Assembly (NCBI GenBank): GCA_002395835.1
Contig: DGVD01000017.1
Location: forward strand, 169,697-233,696
Length of the DNA: 64,000 nucleotides
Direction of reading: 5' to 3'
Origin: Bacteroidales bacterium UBA4293
Lineage (GTDB): Bacteria > Bacteroidota > Bacteroidia > Bacteroidales > Bacteroidaceae
A model generated the notes under the pieces. That model had not been told where the DNA came from, searched no databases, and was given only the letters and a program-made list of their open reading frames with translations. Both the position numbers and the translations under genes were made by a program. The first letter of the stretch is position 1; the number at the start of each line of letters is the position of its first letter. Shown one piece after another: positions 1 through 9,412 of the stretch.

Positions 1-219
1 GGTTATACTCTTCCTCGTGACTTGACCCGCAAGATTACCATCGATAGAATTCGTGTTTACGTTGCTGTCAACAATGCATTTGATATCATCAATCATAATA
101 ATGGTACGGGTCTTGACCCAGAAATTAATACTGGTGTTGGTTCTTATGCTAATGGTGTCTGGGGACGTACAGATCCTATCTTACGTACTTATTCTTTCGG
201 TATACAGGTTGATCTCTAA
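1..219 (+). CDS. SusC/RagA-family TonB-dependent outer membrane receptor, C-terminal end
   Basis: Only the last 72 codons are in the window; the frame is open from base 1. The segment ends in alternating beta-strand residues with a final hydrophobic strand (YSFGIQVDL) and carries the typical SusC ending in which an 'N-N-A-F/L-x-I' strand is followed by 'GLDPEI' and 'DPILRTYSFGI'. SusC proteins are 22-strand barrels that import glycans or peptides with a SusD lid. A susD-like gene follows after 32 bp, confirming the pair. The substrate cannot be read from this fragment. Confidence 0.93.
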   Translation, partial: GYTLPRDLTRKITIDRIRVYVAVNNAFDIINHNNGTGLDPEINTGVGSYANGVWGRTDPILRTYSFGIQVDL

Positions 220-251
220 AATGATGTCTAACATTTAAATGTACAACAACT

Positions 252-1961
252 ATGAAAAAATTAGCATTATATATGTTGGGAGCTGCGGTTGTGCTGTCCG
301 GATGTAATGACATTCTTGATAGTGATCCATACGATCAGTTCACCAAAGACATTTATTTTACCAGTGAGACGAATGTGGAAATGTTTGCAAACTATTTCTA
401 CTCTGAGTTCTCAGGCTACGGAAACAGTGGCTCTTATGGTAACTATTATTTCAATAACTTGAATGATGACCAGGGTACTACTGGTCTGGCATCTTGGTCC
501 TTTACTGCGGTTCCTGCAACAGCTGCTGCATGGAATACTCCATATACTGAGATTCGTCGTGCTAATACTCTAATTGCCGCATTGCCTAACATAGAAAGTA
601 TGTCTGAGACTAAGAAGGCACACTGGATGGGTGTAGCTCGTCTCTACAGAGGCTGGCAGCACTTTAAGCTGGTTCGTGCTTACGGTAATTGCTACTATGT
701 GGATAAGGAACTGGACAGCTCCGATGAGGATGTTCTCTATGGACCTCGTCAGGATCGTAACACAGTCATGGACCGTGTACTGGAAGACTTGAACTATGCA
801 GTTGGCAACATCTCTGAAAACGGAACTTCTCGTACAGCTATCAATGTCTATGTGGCTCAGGCTATGAAGGCTCAGGTTTGTCTGTTCGAGGGTACCTACA
901 GCAAATATGTGCTGAATGATGCTTCCCGTGCTTCTAAGTACTTGACTGAAGCTAAGGCTGCTTGCGACGCTATCATGAATTCAGGTCAGTATCAGTTGAA
1001 CTCTAGCTATCATGCAAACTTCAACTCTCTGGATTTGTCAGGCAACAAGGAGATGATTCTTTACAAGAAGTATATCTACGGAACCTTGGCTCACTCTACC
1101 ATCGACTACACTTGTGGTTCTACTCAGGTAAATGGTATGTCTAAGGCTGCATTCGATAGCTATCTGTTCATCGATGGTCTTCCAAAGGCTACTACTAAAT
1201 GTGATACTAGTGAAGCAGGTGTTCTGGTTAATTTCGATGATAAAGCTGGATTCGGTCCTCAGGATCATATCGATATCTCTGCATTATTGGCACAGCGTGA
1301 CCCACGTTTGTCTGACCAGATCGACCACATCTTGATGTTCCCTGGTAGTGGTTATGCTCGTTTCGGTGGTGCTCAGTCTACTTCTGGTACAGGTTATGGT
1401 GTCCTGTTGTTCGATACCGACTTGATTAGCAATGCAAACCGTCAGTCTATCAGTGGCAATGATACTGATGCTCCTATCTTCTGGCTGGCAGAAATCTTGC
1501 TGGACTATGCAGAGATTCAGGCAGAACTGGGTGCTATCACTCAGTCAGATTTGGACAAGACTATCAACTTGCTTCGTGACCGTGCTGGCATGCCTCACCT
1601 CACTCTTACTCCACAACCTGACCCTGCAAACAATATGGGTGTCAGCGATCTGCTTTGGGAAATCCGTCGTGAACGTCGTGTAGAAATGATGTATGCTCAG
1701 AACGACCGTTACTATTCTCTGCAGCGTTGGAACCAGCTGGATAAGTTGGATACAGCTAAGTATCCAGATCAAGCTCGTGGTGCTTATGTAGGCAACTTCG
1801 CAGGTTCTTCTCTTCTGGAGCAGGTAACTGTAGATGCAGATGGTTACATCAACTGCTCAAATGGAAATACTCGTACTTATGATTCTAAGTACATGTTGTT
1901 CCCAATCCCAAGTGGACAAAGAGATTTGAATCCTCAGTTGGATCAGAATCCTGGTTGGTAA
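252..1961 (+). CDS. SusD/RagB-family nutrient-binding lipoprotein
   Basis: 569 residues, a usual SusD length. The N-terminus is a lipoprotein signal with lipobox LSGC (Cys18), so the protein is exported and lipid-anchored. The body has SusD hallmarks: 'RANTLIAALPN' with 'ARLYRGWQHFKLVRAYG' in the N-terminal TPR region, and 'EILLDYAEIQAELG', 'LRDRAGMP', 'IRRERRVEM' and a C-terminal 'LFPIPSGQRDLNPQLDQNPGW' block. SusD caps the SusC barrel and binds the ligand at the cell surface. It lies 32 bp after the susC stop and is followed by a strong terminator, so the two close a transcription unit. Substrate class unknown. Confidence 0.95.
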   Translation: MKKLALYMLGAAVVLSGCNDILDSDPYDQFTKDIYFTSETNVEMFANYFYSEFSGYGNSGSYGNYYFNNLNDDQGTTGLASWSFTAVPATAAAWNTPYTEIRRANTLIAALPNIESMSETKKAHWMGVARLYRGWQHFKLVRAYGNCYYVDKELDSSDEDVLYGPRQDRNTVMDRVLEDLNYAVGNISENGTSRTAINVYVAQAMKAQVCLFEGTYSKYVLNDASRASKYLTEAKAACDAIMNSGQYQLNSSYHANFNSLDLSGNKEMILYKKYIYGTLAHSTIDYTCGSTQVNGMSKAAFDSYLFIDGLPKATTKCDTSEAGVLVNFDDKAGFGPQDHIDISALLAQRDPRLSDQIDHILMFPGSGYARFGGAQSTSGTGYGVLLFDTDLISNANRQSISGNDTDAPIFWLAEILLDYAEIQAELGAITQSDLDKTINLLRDRAGMPHLTLTPQPDPANNMGVSDLLWEIRRERRVEMMYAQNDRYYSLQRWNQLDKLDTAKYPDQARGAYVGNFAGSSLLEQVTVDADGYINCSNGNTRTYDSKYMLFPIPSGQRDLNPQLDQNPGW

Positions 1962-1984
1962 TCATTGATATTCCATAGAATTTT

Positions 1985-2018
1985 AGAGGGCTCACCTTTG
2001 TGGTGAGCCCTCTTTTTA
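1985..2018 (+). terminator. Intrinsic terminator after the SusCD pair
   Basis: A 12-bp perfect stem (AGAGGGCTCACC with GGTGAGCCCTCT, 1985-1996 and 2002-2013) has a 5-nt loop and runs into a T tract. It sits 24 bp after the susD stop. Confidence 0.93.
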
Positions 2019-2041
2019 AATGTCTTTTCCTTAAGGATTCC

Positions 2042-3304
2042 TTATTTTGATGAGTCTATGGCATTGTTGGTTACGCTCCAGGAGATAGCTCCTAACGCTA
2101 TAACGATAATAAAGAAGATGGGGTATCCTAGTGTCTCTTGTAGATATCCTGTAATGAAACCGGGAAGGATAAAACCTATGGTAATGTAGATGTTGCACCA
2201 TACACGGTATTGGGGTTTCCCTTTGCAGAAACGCTCCATGAATGTTGTACATGCTGTAAAGCCATATCCATAGCCAAATTCTACTAAGAAGACAAACGCA
2301 CTGATTAGAGGGAATTTCTCTATTCCTACAAGGGAAATCAATAAATATCCTAGACACGGGAAACTTAAGCAAAGGCTCATGGTTTTTATGACATTTTCTA
2401 ACCTTTTCTCTTTGATGGCTTTTAGTCCGATGATATTTCCAGCTGTAAGTCCCAGCAAACCTATTGTTCCGTAGCAGAGTCCCAGCTCTTGTGTACTTAA
2501 ACCTGCACCTCCGTGACTTGGAGTATCCAGCAAGAAAAGTGGGGTAATAGCCAACAGGAATGTGTGGGGTATACTGTAGAGTAGGAAAAAGGTAAGAAAG
2601 GTATTCGCTTTAGGCTGACACGTCAGTTCCTTGAAGCTAGCTAGCAGACTTTCCTTTTTGGTGAGTATTCGGTCTTTTATAGTAGAATATTCCATCTGCT
2701 CTCTAACCTGTAATCCAAATGGAAGGGTGAACACATGATAGACTAAAACTGCATAGAAAAGCCCACAAAGAATCATAAACAGAATGCTCCAGGATTGTGC
2801 AATCTTCCCACTTAATGTCTCTAGTCCACCTACTAACATAACTAGTACACCTGCTGTCAGTAGTTTTCCCAAGATATGAGAGGTGTTTTTGATGTGGCTA
2901 AAGCCTTGACGGGTGGTTGTGTCTAGCATTTTGTAAAACAGAATCGTAGCTGAGTTGTGTACCACATAACCACAGGAAATAATAAGAAAGAGTAGCAAGG
3001 TGATGCTCTTGTACCAGCTTCCCTTTGTCATGTAGAGTAAACCGGTGAATCCTAAGGCTATGATAAACTCTGAGAAAATAACTAGGGAACGAGGGTGCTT
3101 CCGTAGAAAATTGCTCTCTGCTACTACTGGTCTGATAATCCATGGTAAAAGTATGAGACTTCCCAGACAGGTGATTTCTGTATGGGATAATCCAGTCCTT
3201 TTATAGAAAACCAAACATAGGAATGTTAAAGTAATATAGGGTATCGCATCATAAAAGAACAATGTCGGTACCCATAACCATGGATTTCTGACCTTTCCGT
3301 TCAT
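2042..3304 (-). CDS. MFS permease, AmpG-like (muropeptide uptake candidate)
   Basis: 420 residues, almost all in hydrophobic segments (about 12 predicted membrane helices). It has the AmpG/SLC33-like opening 'LWVPTLFFYDAIPY' and 'LPWIIRPVVAE'. AmpG-type permeases import anhydro-muropeptides or related cell-wall sugars across the inner membrane. The gene is last of three minus-strand genes: 6 bp downstream of the SpoIID-like gene, which is itself 3 bp from a GT2/nucleotidyltransferase-like gene, so the three are almost surely one operon. The neighbouring SpoIID domain (peptidoglycan lytic) fits a wall-sugar role. The family call is firm; the substrate is inferred. Confidence 0.75.
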   Translation of the reverse strand: MNGKVRNPWLWVPTLFFYDAIPYITLTFLCLVFYKRTGLSHTEITCLGSLILLPWIIRPVVAESNFLRKHPRSLVIFSEFIIALGFTGLLYMTKGSWYKSITLLLFLIISCGYVVHNSATILFYKMLDTTTRQGFSHIKNTSHILGKLLTAGVLVMLVGGLETLSGKIAQSWSILFMILCGLFYAVLVYHVFTLPFGLQVREQMEYSTIKDRILTKKESLLASFKELTCQPKANTFLTFFLLYSIPHTFLLAITPLFLLDTPSHGGAGLSTQELGLCYGTIGLLGLTAGNIIGLKAIKEKRLENVIKTMSLCLSFPCLGYLLISLVGIEKFPLISAFVFLVEFGYGYGFTACTTFMERFCKGKPQYRVWCNIYITIGFILPGFITGYLQETLGYPIFFIIVIALGAISWSVTNNAIDSSK

Positions 3305-3310
3305 CCTTCC

Positions 3311-4603
3311 TTATTCAAATTCACTAATTAGTTCAGAGTGAGGGTAGTAGTGCTGGAGTATTTCATCGTATTTGTAGCCCTTGCTAGCCATGAGAGCTGC
3401 TCCTATCTGACAAAGGCCTACTCCGTGTCCCCAACCGGCTCCAGAGAGTATAAATTTCTTTCCTTCTTTCTTAACCACAAAAGCACTGGAGTAAAGATGA
3501 CTCTCGGAAAGTGTATGACGAATTTCCAGTTCTTTACCGATAATTCGTGTTTTTCTAGAACCTATGATTCGTAGTCTGTCTATCCTCCCTGAGGAACCTC
3601 TATGCAAAGGCTCAAGCGACTTAATCTTACCATAGTTTTTTCCGGTACGTCGCTTAATAAGGTCACTTAGTTGTTCTTCAGTATATTCCACTTTCCAACG
3701 GAAGAAATGAGTGGTTTCTTGGTCATAATTGTTCAGAACTTGCCTCAGCACGTTTGCATCCTTGGTGTTGCAAAATGACTCAGGTTCAGACTCTATCCAC
3801 TGTCGTGCACCTTCTTCGGTGGTTAAGTCGGGAATTTCCTTCCCTGAGGCATCATCGCGTCTTGCATCCAGGTAAGGATAGTCTTTGTTTTCCCAGCAGG
3901 TAGAGAACTTTTCCATTACACCACCACAGCATTTAGAAAAACGTGCGTCACAAATTTCGCCTTTGTATTTTAGCACTATTCCTCGGGTAGCCTTCACTGC
4001 TGCAAATACATTGGGGTTACTGGCACGGGTGATTCCTTGATAACGCTGGCAGTGGTCATCCGCACATACATCGTAGTGGGTATGGTCGTCATGATCTTGC
4101 CAACGGACCAATTCTGCATCTGTATCCATGGCCCCTTGTGAGTCTTTTTTCATGCGGGATGAACGGTGCTGCATCTGAGCCAGTAGCCAACTTCTGGAGA
4201 TGATGGCATGCGCTTTCAGTAATTCTAGTCCGGCAGTGGCACTCATCTCGGAGGAAATGACGCTATTCAGGTACTCTTCCACTGGTAGTTGATTGATGGC
4301 AACTACTTGATTCCCTTCTTCACGGAAGTATAAACTGCCCATGAAAGACTGGTTTTCCCTTCTTTCCCAATGGAACTGAAGTCCTATGGTTACATCCTCC
4401 AATGTAAAGTATGTCCCTTTTCCTTGGGGGATGAAAAATAGTTGTCCATAGCGTACTCCATTCCATTCCACACCACCAGAGACATATTTTACGATTTGAT
4501 TTCCGGTTACAAGTCCTTGAACGCTGATGTAGTATCCGCGTAGGTTGAAATGAATTTCAGTGGAATGCATGATACCTACGCTCACTTGTGGCTCTTTATT
4601 CAT
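3311..4603 (-). CDS. SpoIID/LytB-domain protein
   Basis: 430 residues. The SpoIID core is visible: 'VEEYLNSVISSEM' then 'LLKAHAIISRSWLL' (catalytic-Glu region), a 'DARFSKCCGG' segment, and the C-terminal 'GWGHGVGLCQIGAALMASKG' followed by 'ILQHYYPH'. SpoIID proteins are lytic transglycosylases that cleave peptidoglycan strands lacking stem peptides. No clear signal peptide is seen at the annotated start (MNKEPQVSVGIMHS), which is odd for a wall enzyme; it may act on imported fragments in the cytoplasm, fitting the adjacent AmpG-like permease. It lies in the same operon, 3 bp downstream of the next gene's stop. Confidence 0.9.
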   Translation of the reverse strand: MNKEPQVSVGIMHSTEIHFNLRGYYISVQGLVTGNQIVKYVSGGVEWNGVRYGQLFFIPQGKGTYFTLEDVTIGLQFHWERRENQSFMGSLYFREEGNQVVAINQLPVEEYLNSVISSEMSATAGLELLKAHAIISRSWLLAQMQHRSSRMKKDSQGAMDTDAELVRWQDHDDHTHYDVCADDHCQRYQGITRASNPNVFAAVKATRGIVLKYKGEICDARFSKCCGGVMEKFSTCWENKDYPYLDARRDDASGKEIPDLTTEEGARQWIESEPESFCNTKDANVLRQVLNNYDQETTHFFRWKVEYTEEQLSDLIKRRTGKNYGKIKSLEPLHRGSSGRIDRLRIIGSRKTRIIGKELEIRHTLSESHLYSSAFVVKKEGKKFILSGAGWGHGVGLCQIGAALMASKGYKYDEILQHYYPHSELISEFE

Positions 4604-4606
4604 ACC

Positions 4607-7042
4607 TTATGCTTTAAAACGGTTGATGAATTCATGGAAGGCCTCTTTGCTAAGTCCACATTCTGCAAGGATTTCCTTTACCTGTGTTACCTTGAGTTTC
4701 TTATAGTCTTCCAGTCTAGGGGTGATGACTAGTCCAGACATATCTAGTGCACCAGGGCTAACCATAATCTGCTGTTCGCCTTCCGCAAAATAGCAGTCAG
4801 GACGATGCTTTGCTCTAGGTATAATCAAAGTAACGTGAACATCCCCATACGCAGTGAAGCGTTGTGTCCAGCCTATCAGGTTCATTCCTGGCTCTGCTTC
4901 ACCTTCTTGAAGTGGGAGAGCATTGTAAATCTTCTGGAAGAGTTGATTCTGACTGTAGTCCATTGCACTGATGATGACCAGACAAGGTGTGATATAGTCT
5001 GTGATTTTATAAAGTGCTATTTTTTCCTCATTCACCAGTAGGTCTTTGTCTTTTAATCCTTCGTCAATGCGTGCCTTTAAGGTTTGCACCAATGGAAGGT
5101 TGTCACCGTTTCCCATTTGGAAGTGTAGGTGGTCGGGAGCTGATGCACCACAGCGTGGTCCATTATAGAAGACGATGAGGTTCTCGGAATGCTCCGATGC
5201 ATTGAGTGCAGCTAATCGCTCAAATGCGGTAAAGTTTTTCTGAATCAATTGAGGTTCATGACTCAGACTTGGAATGGTGTAGTGTTCTTTTAGGATAGGG
5301 TATGGATTCACTAACAACTCATATCCTGGAATAACTACTTGAGAATACTGCTCTGCAGGACGGTTTTCACCACAGAGGAAGCAAGGACGCTCTGCTAGGG
5401 ATTTCTGGTCCAGTTTGGCTCCAGTGGAGCGGATACGGGCTGGGTTAAACTGTAGCGTGACTTTATTGGTTCCTTTTCCCAGTGTTCTGGTCTTTACTCC
5501 ATAGAGTTCACTCACATGGTTGTCATATTCATCCCAGGTCATGCGTTGTATCAGGTCACTAGGAGCATATTGATTATAAGCTATACGGGCTTTAAGTTCT
5601 GCTGTACGAATACTGTCTTTATATAGATTATTCGCATTCACTTTCTCCCTGCTTAAAGCGGAGTCTGAGTTCCCTTCCCATCTACGGCAGAGATATAGTT
5701 CATCGAAGATTCGTCCTATGCGATAATGACGACTGATAGCTAGTCCCATAAAGTAGTCCTCTCCATAGCTGGTGTTCGGGAAAAGGATTTCTCTGGCAAT
5801 TGGAGTATAGAATGCACGTGGGGCACCTAATCCATTGATACGTAGTGCATTGTTGCGACCGTTGTCTTCAGTCCATTCTGCATGGCTTATCAGTCCTGGA
5901 GGAAGTGTTTCCAAATCGAAATTGCACATTCTATATGAACCGATAACCATGGCACAGTTCTCTTCATAGAATTTGTCTACTACCTGCTGAAGTGTCTTTG
6001 GAGAACTGTAAAGGTCATCACTATCCAGCTGTACGGCAAATCTTCCGCACTGTGGATGGAGTAGAGCCATGTTCCAGCACCCTCCGATGCCCAGGTCTGT
6101 GCGTTCTGGGATAATATGAATCAGTCGGGAATCCTTTTTGAATTCCTCTATCTTCTCTGTGGTACCATCAGTAGAACCATTATCCACCACTATCAGGTTG
6201 AATGGGAAGTTGGTTTCTTGGGTAAGCACGCTTTGAATGGCGTCTGCTATAGTTCTCACTCTATTCCGAACGGGAATAACCACACTGGCTTCTACAGGAA
6301 ATTCTTGTGCCGTAATATCCAGTGGATAATAATCGCCTGGCTCTAAGAAACCATAGTGCCCTTCGTCCTGAAGGTACCAGGTGCACACTTCCTCCATCTC
6401 TATCTGACGGTCTCTGTTGCGAGGGTCTACATAGTCGAACTGTTTTTCTCCAGATTTACGAAGGTCAAGTTCTTGCTCTGTATAAAGTTTTTCTGGGAGA
6501 TGAAATATCTTATCTGATAGCTCCAGACGAACTGCATACCAGATGGCATATTTAAGGTCGGTGATGAAGGAATCTGCATTCATCAAGAAGAAGGATTTCA
6601 ACTTCTCACTTCTGTATAGAATGACAGAACCGAAATCAAAGTCATCTCTCAAGCTACCCATCTGATAGTCAATGCATGGAGCAGCCACTGTCTGTCCATT
6701 TTCTATGCAATAATGGTCTGAATACACCAGGTTTGCCTGTGTGTCATTGGCCACTTTGACCAGTCGTTCCAGAGTCATGTAAGTAAAGGTCACTGGTTGC
6801 TCTTTGAAATAAACCAGCGTATAGGCTGCCCTTGTTTCCTGAGCTATGATTTCTGCTGTTTCATAGTTGTACAGGGAGGTTACTTCCAGACGGATACATC
6901 CTTCTATAGTTTCTTTGGACGATTCTGGAGTGCAGAGTAGGAAAATTCTGCTTACTTCTTCGGACTCTCTCAAGCCATTTACGGTGGTCTGTGCCTGGGC
7001 TGGATTCAAATACGGAATAAAACAATCGATGGTTTTGTTCAT
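4607..7042 (-). CDS. Glycosyltransferase family 2 fused to DUF4922 (HIT/GalT-like nucleotidyltransferase)
   Basis: 811 residues in three parts. Residues 1 to about 240 are an N-terminal GT-like region. From about 255 a GT2 domain starts with 'ASVVIPVRNRVRTI', 'VVDNGSTDGT' and a 'QLDSDD' DxD-type motif. From about 560 the DUF4922 part has 'RPCFLCGENRP' and 'GPRCGASAPDHLHFQMG', the HxHxQ motif of the galactose-1-phosphate uridylyltransferase/Ap4A-phosphorylase superfamily. The fusion suggests sugar activation and transfer in one chain. It is first in the operon with the SpoIID-like and AmpG-like genes, so cell-wall sugar salvage is a reasonable guess. A -7 box (7081-7088, minus strand) lies 39 bp upstream. 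Confidence 0.85.
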   Translation of the reverse strand: MNKTIDCFIPYLNPAQAQTTVNGLRESEEVSRIFLLCTPESSKETIEGCIRLEVTSLYNYETAEIIAQETRAAYTLVYFKEQPVTFTYMTLERLVKVANDTQANLVYSDHYCIENGQTVAAPCIDYQMGSLRDDFDFGSVILYRSEKLKSFFLMNADSFITDLKYAIWYAVRLELSDKIFHLPEKLYTEQELDLRKSGEKQFDYVDPRNRDRQIEMEEVCTWYLQDEGHYGFLEPGDYYPLDITAQEFPVEASVVIPVRNRVRTIADAIQSVLTQETNFPFNLIVVDNGSTDGTTEKIEEFKKDSRLIHIIPERTDLGIGGCWNMALLHPQCGRFAVQLDSDDLYSSPKTLQQVVDKFYEENCAMVIGSYRMCNFDLETLPPGLISHAEWTEDNGRNNALRINGLGAPRAFYTPIAREILFPNTSYGEDYFMGLAISRHYRIGRIFDELYLCRRWEGNSDSALSREKVNANNLYKDSIRTAELKARIAYNQYAPSDLIQRMTWDEYDNHVSELYGVKTRTLGKGTNKVTLQFNPARIRSTGAKLDQKSLAERPCFLCGENRPAEQYSQVVIPGYELLVNPYPILKEHYTIPSLSHEPQLIQKNFTAFERLAALNASEHSENLIVFYNGPRCGASAPDHLHFQMGNGDNLPLVQTLKARIDEGLKDKDLLVNEEKIALYKITDYITPCLVIISAMDYSQNQLFQKIYNALPLQEGEAEPGMNLIGWTQRFTAYGDVHVTLIIPRAKHRPDCYFAEGEQQIMVSPGALDMSGLVITPRLEDYKKLKVTQVKEILAECGLSKEAFHEFINRFKA

Positions 7043-7080
7043 AATCCTGATTTTTAATTATAGTTTCTTTATTTTTACTG

Positions 7081-7088
7081 CAAATATA
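7081..7088 (-). promoter_or_regulatory. Bacteroidetes -7 box for the GT2/DUF4922 operon
   Basis: CAAATATA on the plus strand is TATATTTG on the minus strand, a full match to TAnnTTTG, 39 bp upstream of the start at 7042. Confidence 0.65.
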
Positions 7089-7131
7089 ATCAATCTTACC
7101 CTAAATTTGGTTTTACCTCATAGTTTTTTTG

Positions 7132-7139
7132 TAAATTTG
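7132..7139 (+). promoter_or_regulatory. Bacteroidetes -7 box for rlmN
   Basis: TAAATTTG matches TAnnTTTG and lies 20 bp before the rlmN start, giving a short leader. A second copy of the same octamer stands at 7102-7109. Confidence 0.65.
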
Positions 7140-7159
7140 CTCCCGATTTAATTGAAGGT

Positions 7160-8218
7160 ATGGAGAAACGTAGATTGCTTGGTTTATCGTTGGATGAGTT
7201 GCAGTCCGTAGTGAAATCATTGGGGATGCCTGGTTTCACTGCGAAGCAGATAGCCCAGTGGGTTTATGGCAAGCGGGTCCGTTCCATTGCAGAGATGACG
7301 AATCTCAGCGCCAAGAACCGTTCTTTGCTTTCAGAATCCTATGAGATTGGGGCTTCTGACCCAGTGGACAGTATGCATTCCGTGGATGGCACCATCAAGT
7401 ATCTCTACCAAACGTCAGATCATCAATATATAGAGTCGGTCTACATCCCTGATGGGGATAGAGCTACGCTTTGTGTATCCAGCCAAGTAGGCTGTAAGAT
7501 GGGATGTAAGTTCTGCATGACGGGTAGACAGGGTTTTCATGGTCACTTGTCTGTGTCGGACATCTTGAATCAAATCTATTCCCTCCCTGAGGCTGATAAA
7601 CTCACGAATGTGGTTTTTATGGGCCAGGGTGAACCCTTCGATAATCTGGATAATGTGCTTCGGTCTACAGAAATCCTCACCGCTGATTATGGTTGGGCAT
7701 GGAGCCCTAAGCGCATCACTGTTTCCTCTGTAGGTATAAAGAAAGAGGGGTTGGAGCGTTTCCTTAGGGAAAGTCAGTGCCATTTGGCCATTTCCATGCA
7801 TAATCCTATTCCTGAACAACGGGCACAACTTATGCCTGCTGAAAGACTGATTTCCATCAAAGAGGTGGTGGACCTCTTGCGTGGATACGATTGGAGTCAT
7901 CAACGTCGTCTTTCTTTTGAGTACATTGTCTTTGGTGGCTGGAACGATTCGCTGGAATATGGGAAAGAGATTGTAAAACTGCTTCATGGATTGGAATGCC
8001 GTGTCAATCTTATCCGTTTCCATCAAATTCCGGATTCCGACTTGAAAAATACGGATCCACAACAGATGATTCGTCTCCGGGACTATTTAACTCAGCATGG
8101 AGTTTTTAGTACCATTCGTGCCAGTCGAGGAGAGGATATCTACGCTGCCTGTGGCTTGTTGAGTACTAAAAAGATGCAGAGTGAACAATGTGTAAACAAC
8201 AAGGTAGGCTATAAGTAA
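7160..8218 (+). CDS. rlmN: 23S rRNA (adenine2503-C2)-methyltransferase RlmN
   Basis: 352 residues, typical for the family. This radical-SAM enzyme methylates C2 of A2503 in 23S rRNA (and A37 of some tRNAs). The cluster-binding CxxxCxxC is at Cys112, Cys116 and Cys119 (GCKMGCKFCMTGRQG). The acceptor/resolving cysteine near the C-terminus is present in 'AACGLLST'. Other family blocks are 'VVFMGQGEPFDN', 'ITVSSVGI' and 'LAISMHNPIPEQR'. In Bacteroidales rlmN often lies close to pdxA, as here. Cfr is excluded as a first choice by context and overall similarity to housekeeping RlmN. Confidence 0.95.
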   Translation: MEKRRLLGLSLDELQSVVKSLGMPGFTAKQIAQWVYGKRVRSIAEMTNLSAKNRSLLSESYEIGASDPVDSMHSVDGTIKYLYQTSDHQYIESVYIPDGDRATLCVSSQVGCKMGCKFCMTGRQGFHGHLSVSDILNQIYSLPEADKLTNVVFMGQGEPFDNLDNVLRSTEILTADYGWAWSPKRITVSSVGIKKEGLERFLRESQCHLAISMHNPIPEQRAQLMPAERLISIKEVVDLLRGYDWSHQRRLSFEYIVFGGWNDSLEYGKEIVKLLHGLECRVNLIRFHQIPDSDLKNTDPQQMIRLRDYLTQHGVFSTIRASRGEDIYAACGLLSTKKMQSEQCVNNKVGYK

Positions 8219-8262
8219 ACGAAATGTGAACCTGAACCTTACACTATATGGTGTTTGTGGCC

Positions 8263-8270
8263 TAATTTTG
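8263..8270 (+). promoter_or_regulatory. -7 box for the DUF4837 gene; sets its start
   Basis: TAATTTTG matches TAnnTTTG. Transcription would begin near 8277, so the in-frame ATG at 8255 lies upstream of the transcript and the start must be 8291 or 8297. Confidence 0.6.
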
Positions 8271-8296
8271 TCCATAGAAACCAAAAACAAATGATT

Positions 8297-9412
8297 ATGA
8301 AAAAAACAACCTTTATACTTTGCCTGATTATGGCGCTGTTCTCTTCTTGCAAGAAGAGTGGTGATGGACTTAGTTTTTTACCAGTTTCCAGTGGTCGCCC
8401 TTATGAAATCCTTTTGGTGATTGATAAGGCTATGTACGAGCGTCCTGCAGGGCGTGCCTTGCACGATGTGCTGACCAGTGACGTTCCAGGACTTCCTCAG
8501 CATGAGGCTCAGTTCCGGATTACCACCTGTGCTATGGAGCATTTCGACCGCACTTTTAAGATTTTCCGTAACATCATCGTAGTCAATATCAATCCGAATA
8601 TATATACACAGACCCGCTTCAAGTTTATTCGTGACCTGAACGCTACACCTCAGATGATTATGACTATTAATTCTCCTTCGGAGCAGGAAATGTCCGACTA
8701 TGTGTATAGTCATGGGAAGACTATTATTGACTTCTTCGTTAAGGCTGAGTTGAACCGTAGCATTAAGTTGCTGGAGCGTTCTCATTCGGAACAGGTAGCT
8801 AACATGGCTAAAGAAATGTTTGGTTGTGATGTTTGGGTGCCATCAGACATTACCTCTATCAAGAAGGGTAATAATTTCTTCTGGGCTTCTCAAAATGGAG
8901 GAAACCAACTGAACTTCTGTATGTATTCTTATCCGTATACTAGCAGCAAGATTTTTACTCCGGAATATTTCGTGCAGATGCGCGACTCTTTCATGGCTGC
9001 CAATATCCCTGGTTCACAGCCGGGTATGCACATGGCTACTCAGAAGTATAAGGGTCAGAATCTGGTTGAAGGCCAGCATATTGTGGTTCACCATCAATTT
9101 GCTCAGGAGGTTCGTGGTCTGTGGGAGATGACCAATGACAACATGGGTGGTCCTTTTGTCTCTCATGTCCGTGTGGATACCGTGAACCAGAAAGTTATCG
9201 TTGCAGAGGGTTTCGTCTATTATCCAAATGAGCCAAAGAAGCGTAACCATATTCGTCGTCTGGAGTCTGCACTGTATACACTACAGCTGCCTTCAGAAAC
9301 GGTTGAGGCCTTGTCTGCAGAAGGTGTGGAAGAGGAAAGTGAGGATAATATAAACGGAAAATTAAAGAATGTCTCTAAAGACAAGCAAAGAAATAATGGA
9401 AAAGAGAATTAA
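8297..9412 (+). CDS. DUF4837 family lipoprotein
   Basis: About 371 residues from the MKK start at 8297 (ATG at 8291 is also possible). It has a signal peptide ending in lipobox FSSC, followed by 'KKSGDG'. The body matches my memory of the Bacteroidetes-only DUF4837 family: 'SGRPYEILLVID' near the start and 'VRGLWEMTNDNMGGPFVSH' late. Function is unknown; the protein should sit in the periplasm or outer membrane. The 3' end overlaps the pdxA-like start at 9396 by 17 bp, so the two are co-transcribed and perhaps translationally coupled. The upstream -7 box decides the start. Confidence 0.85.
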   Translation: MKKTTFILCLIMALFSSCKKSGDGLSFLPVSSGRPYEILLVIDKAMYERPAGRALHDVLTSDVPGLPQHEAQFRITTCAMEHFDRTFKIFRNIIVVNINPNIYTQTRFKFIRDLNATPQMIMTINSPSEQEMSDYVYSHGKTIIDFFVKAELNRSIKLLERSHSEQVANMAKEMFGCDVWVPSDITSIKKGNNFFWASQNGGNQLNFCMYSYPYTSSKIFTPEYFVQMRDSFMAANIPGSQPGMHMATQKYKGQNLVEGQHIVVHHQFAQEVRGLWEMTNDNMGGPFVSHVRVDTVNQKVIVAEGFVYYPNEPKKRNHIRRLESALYTLQLPSETVEALSAEGVEEESEDNINGKLKNVSKDKQRNNGKEN

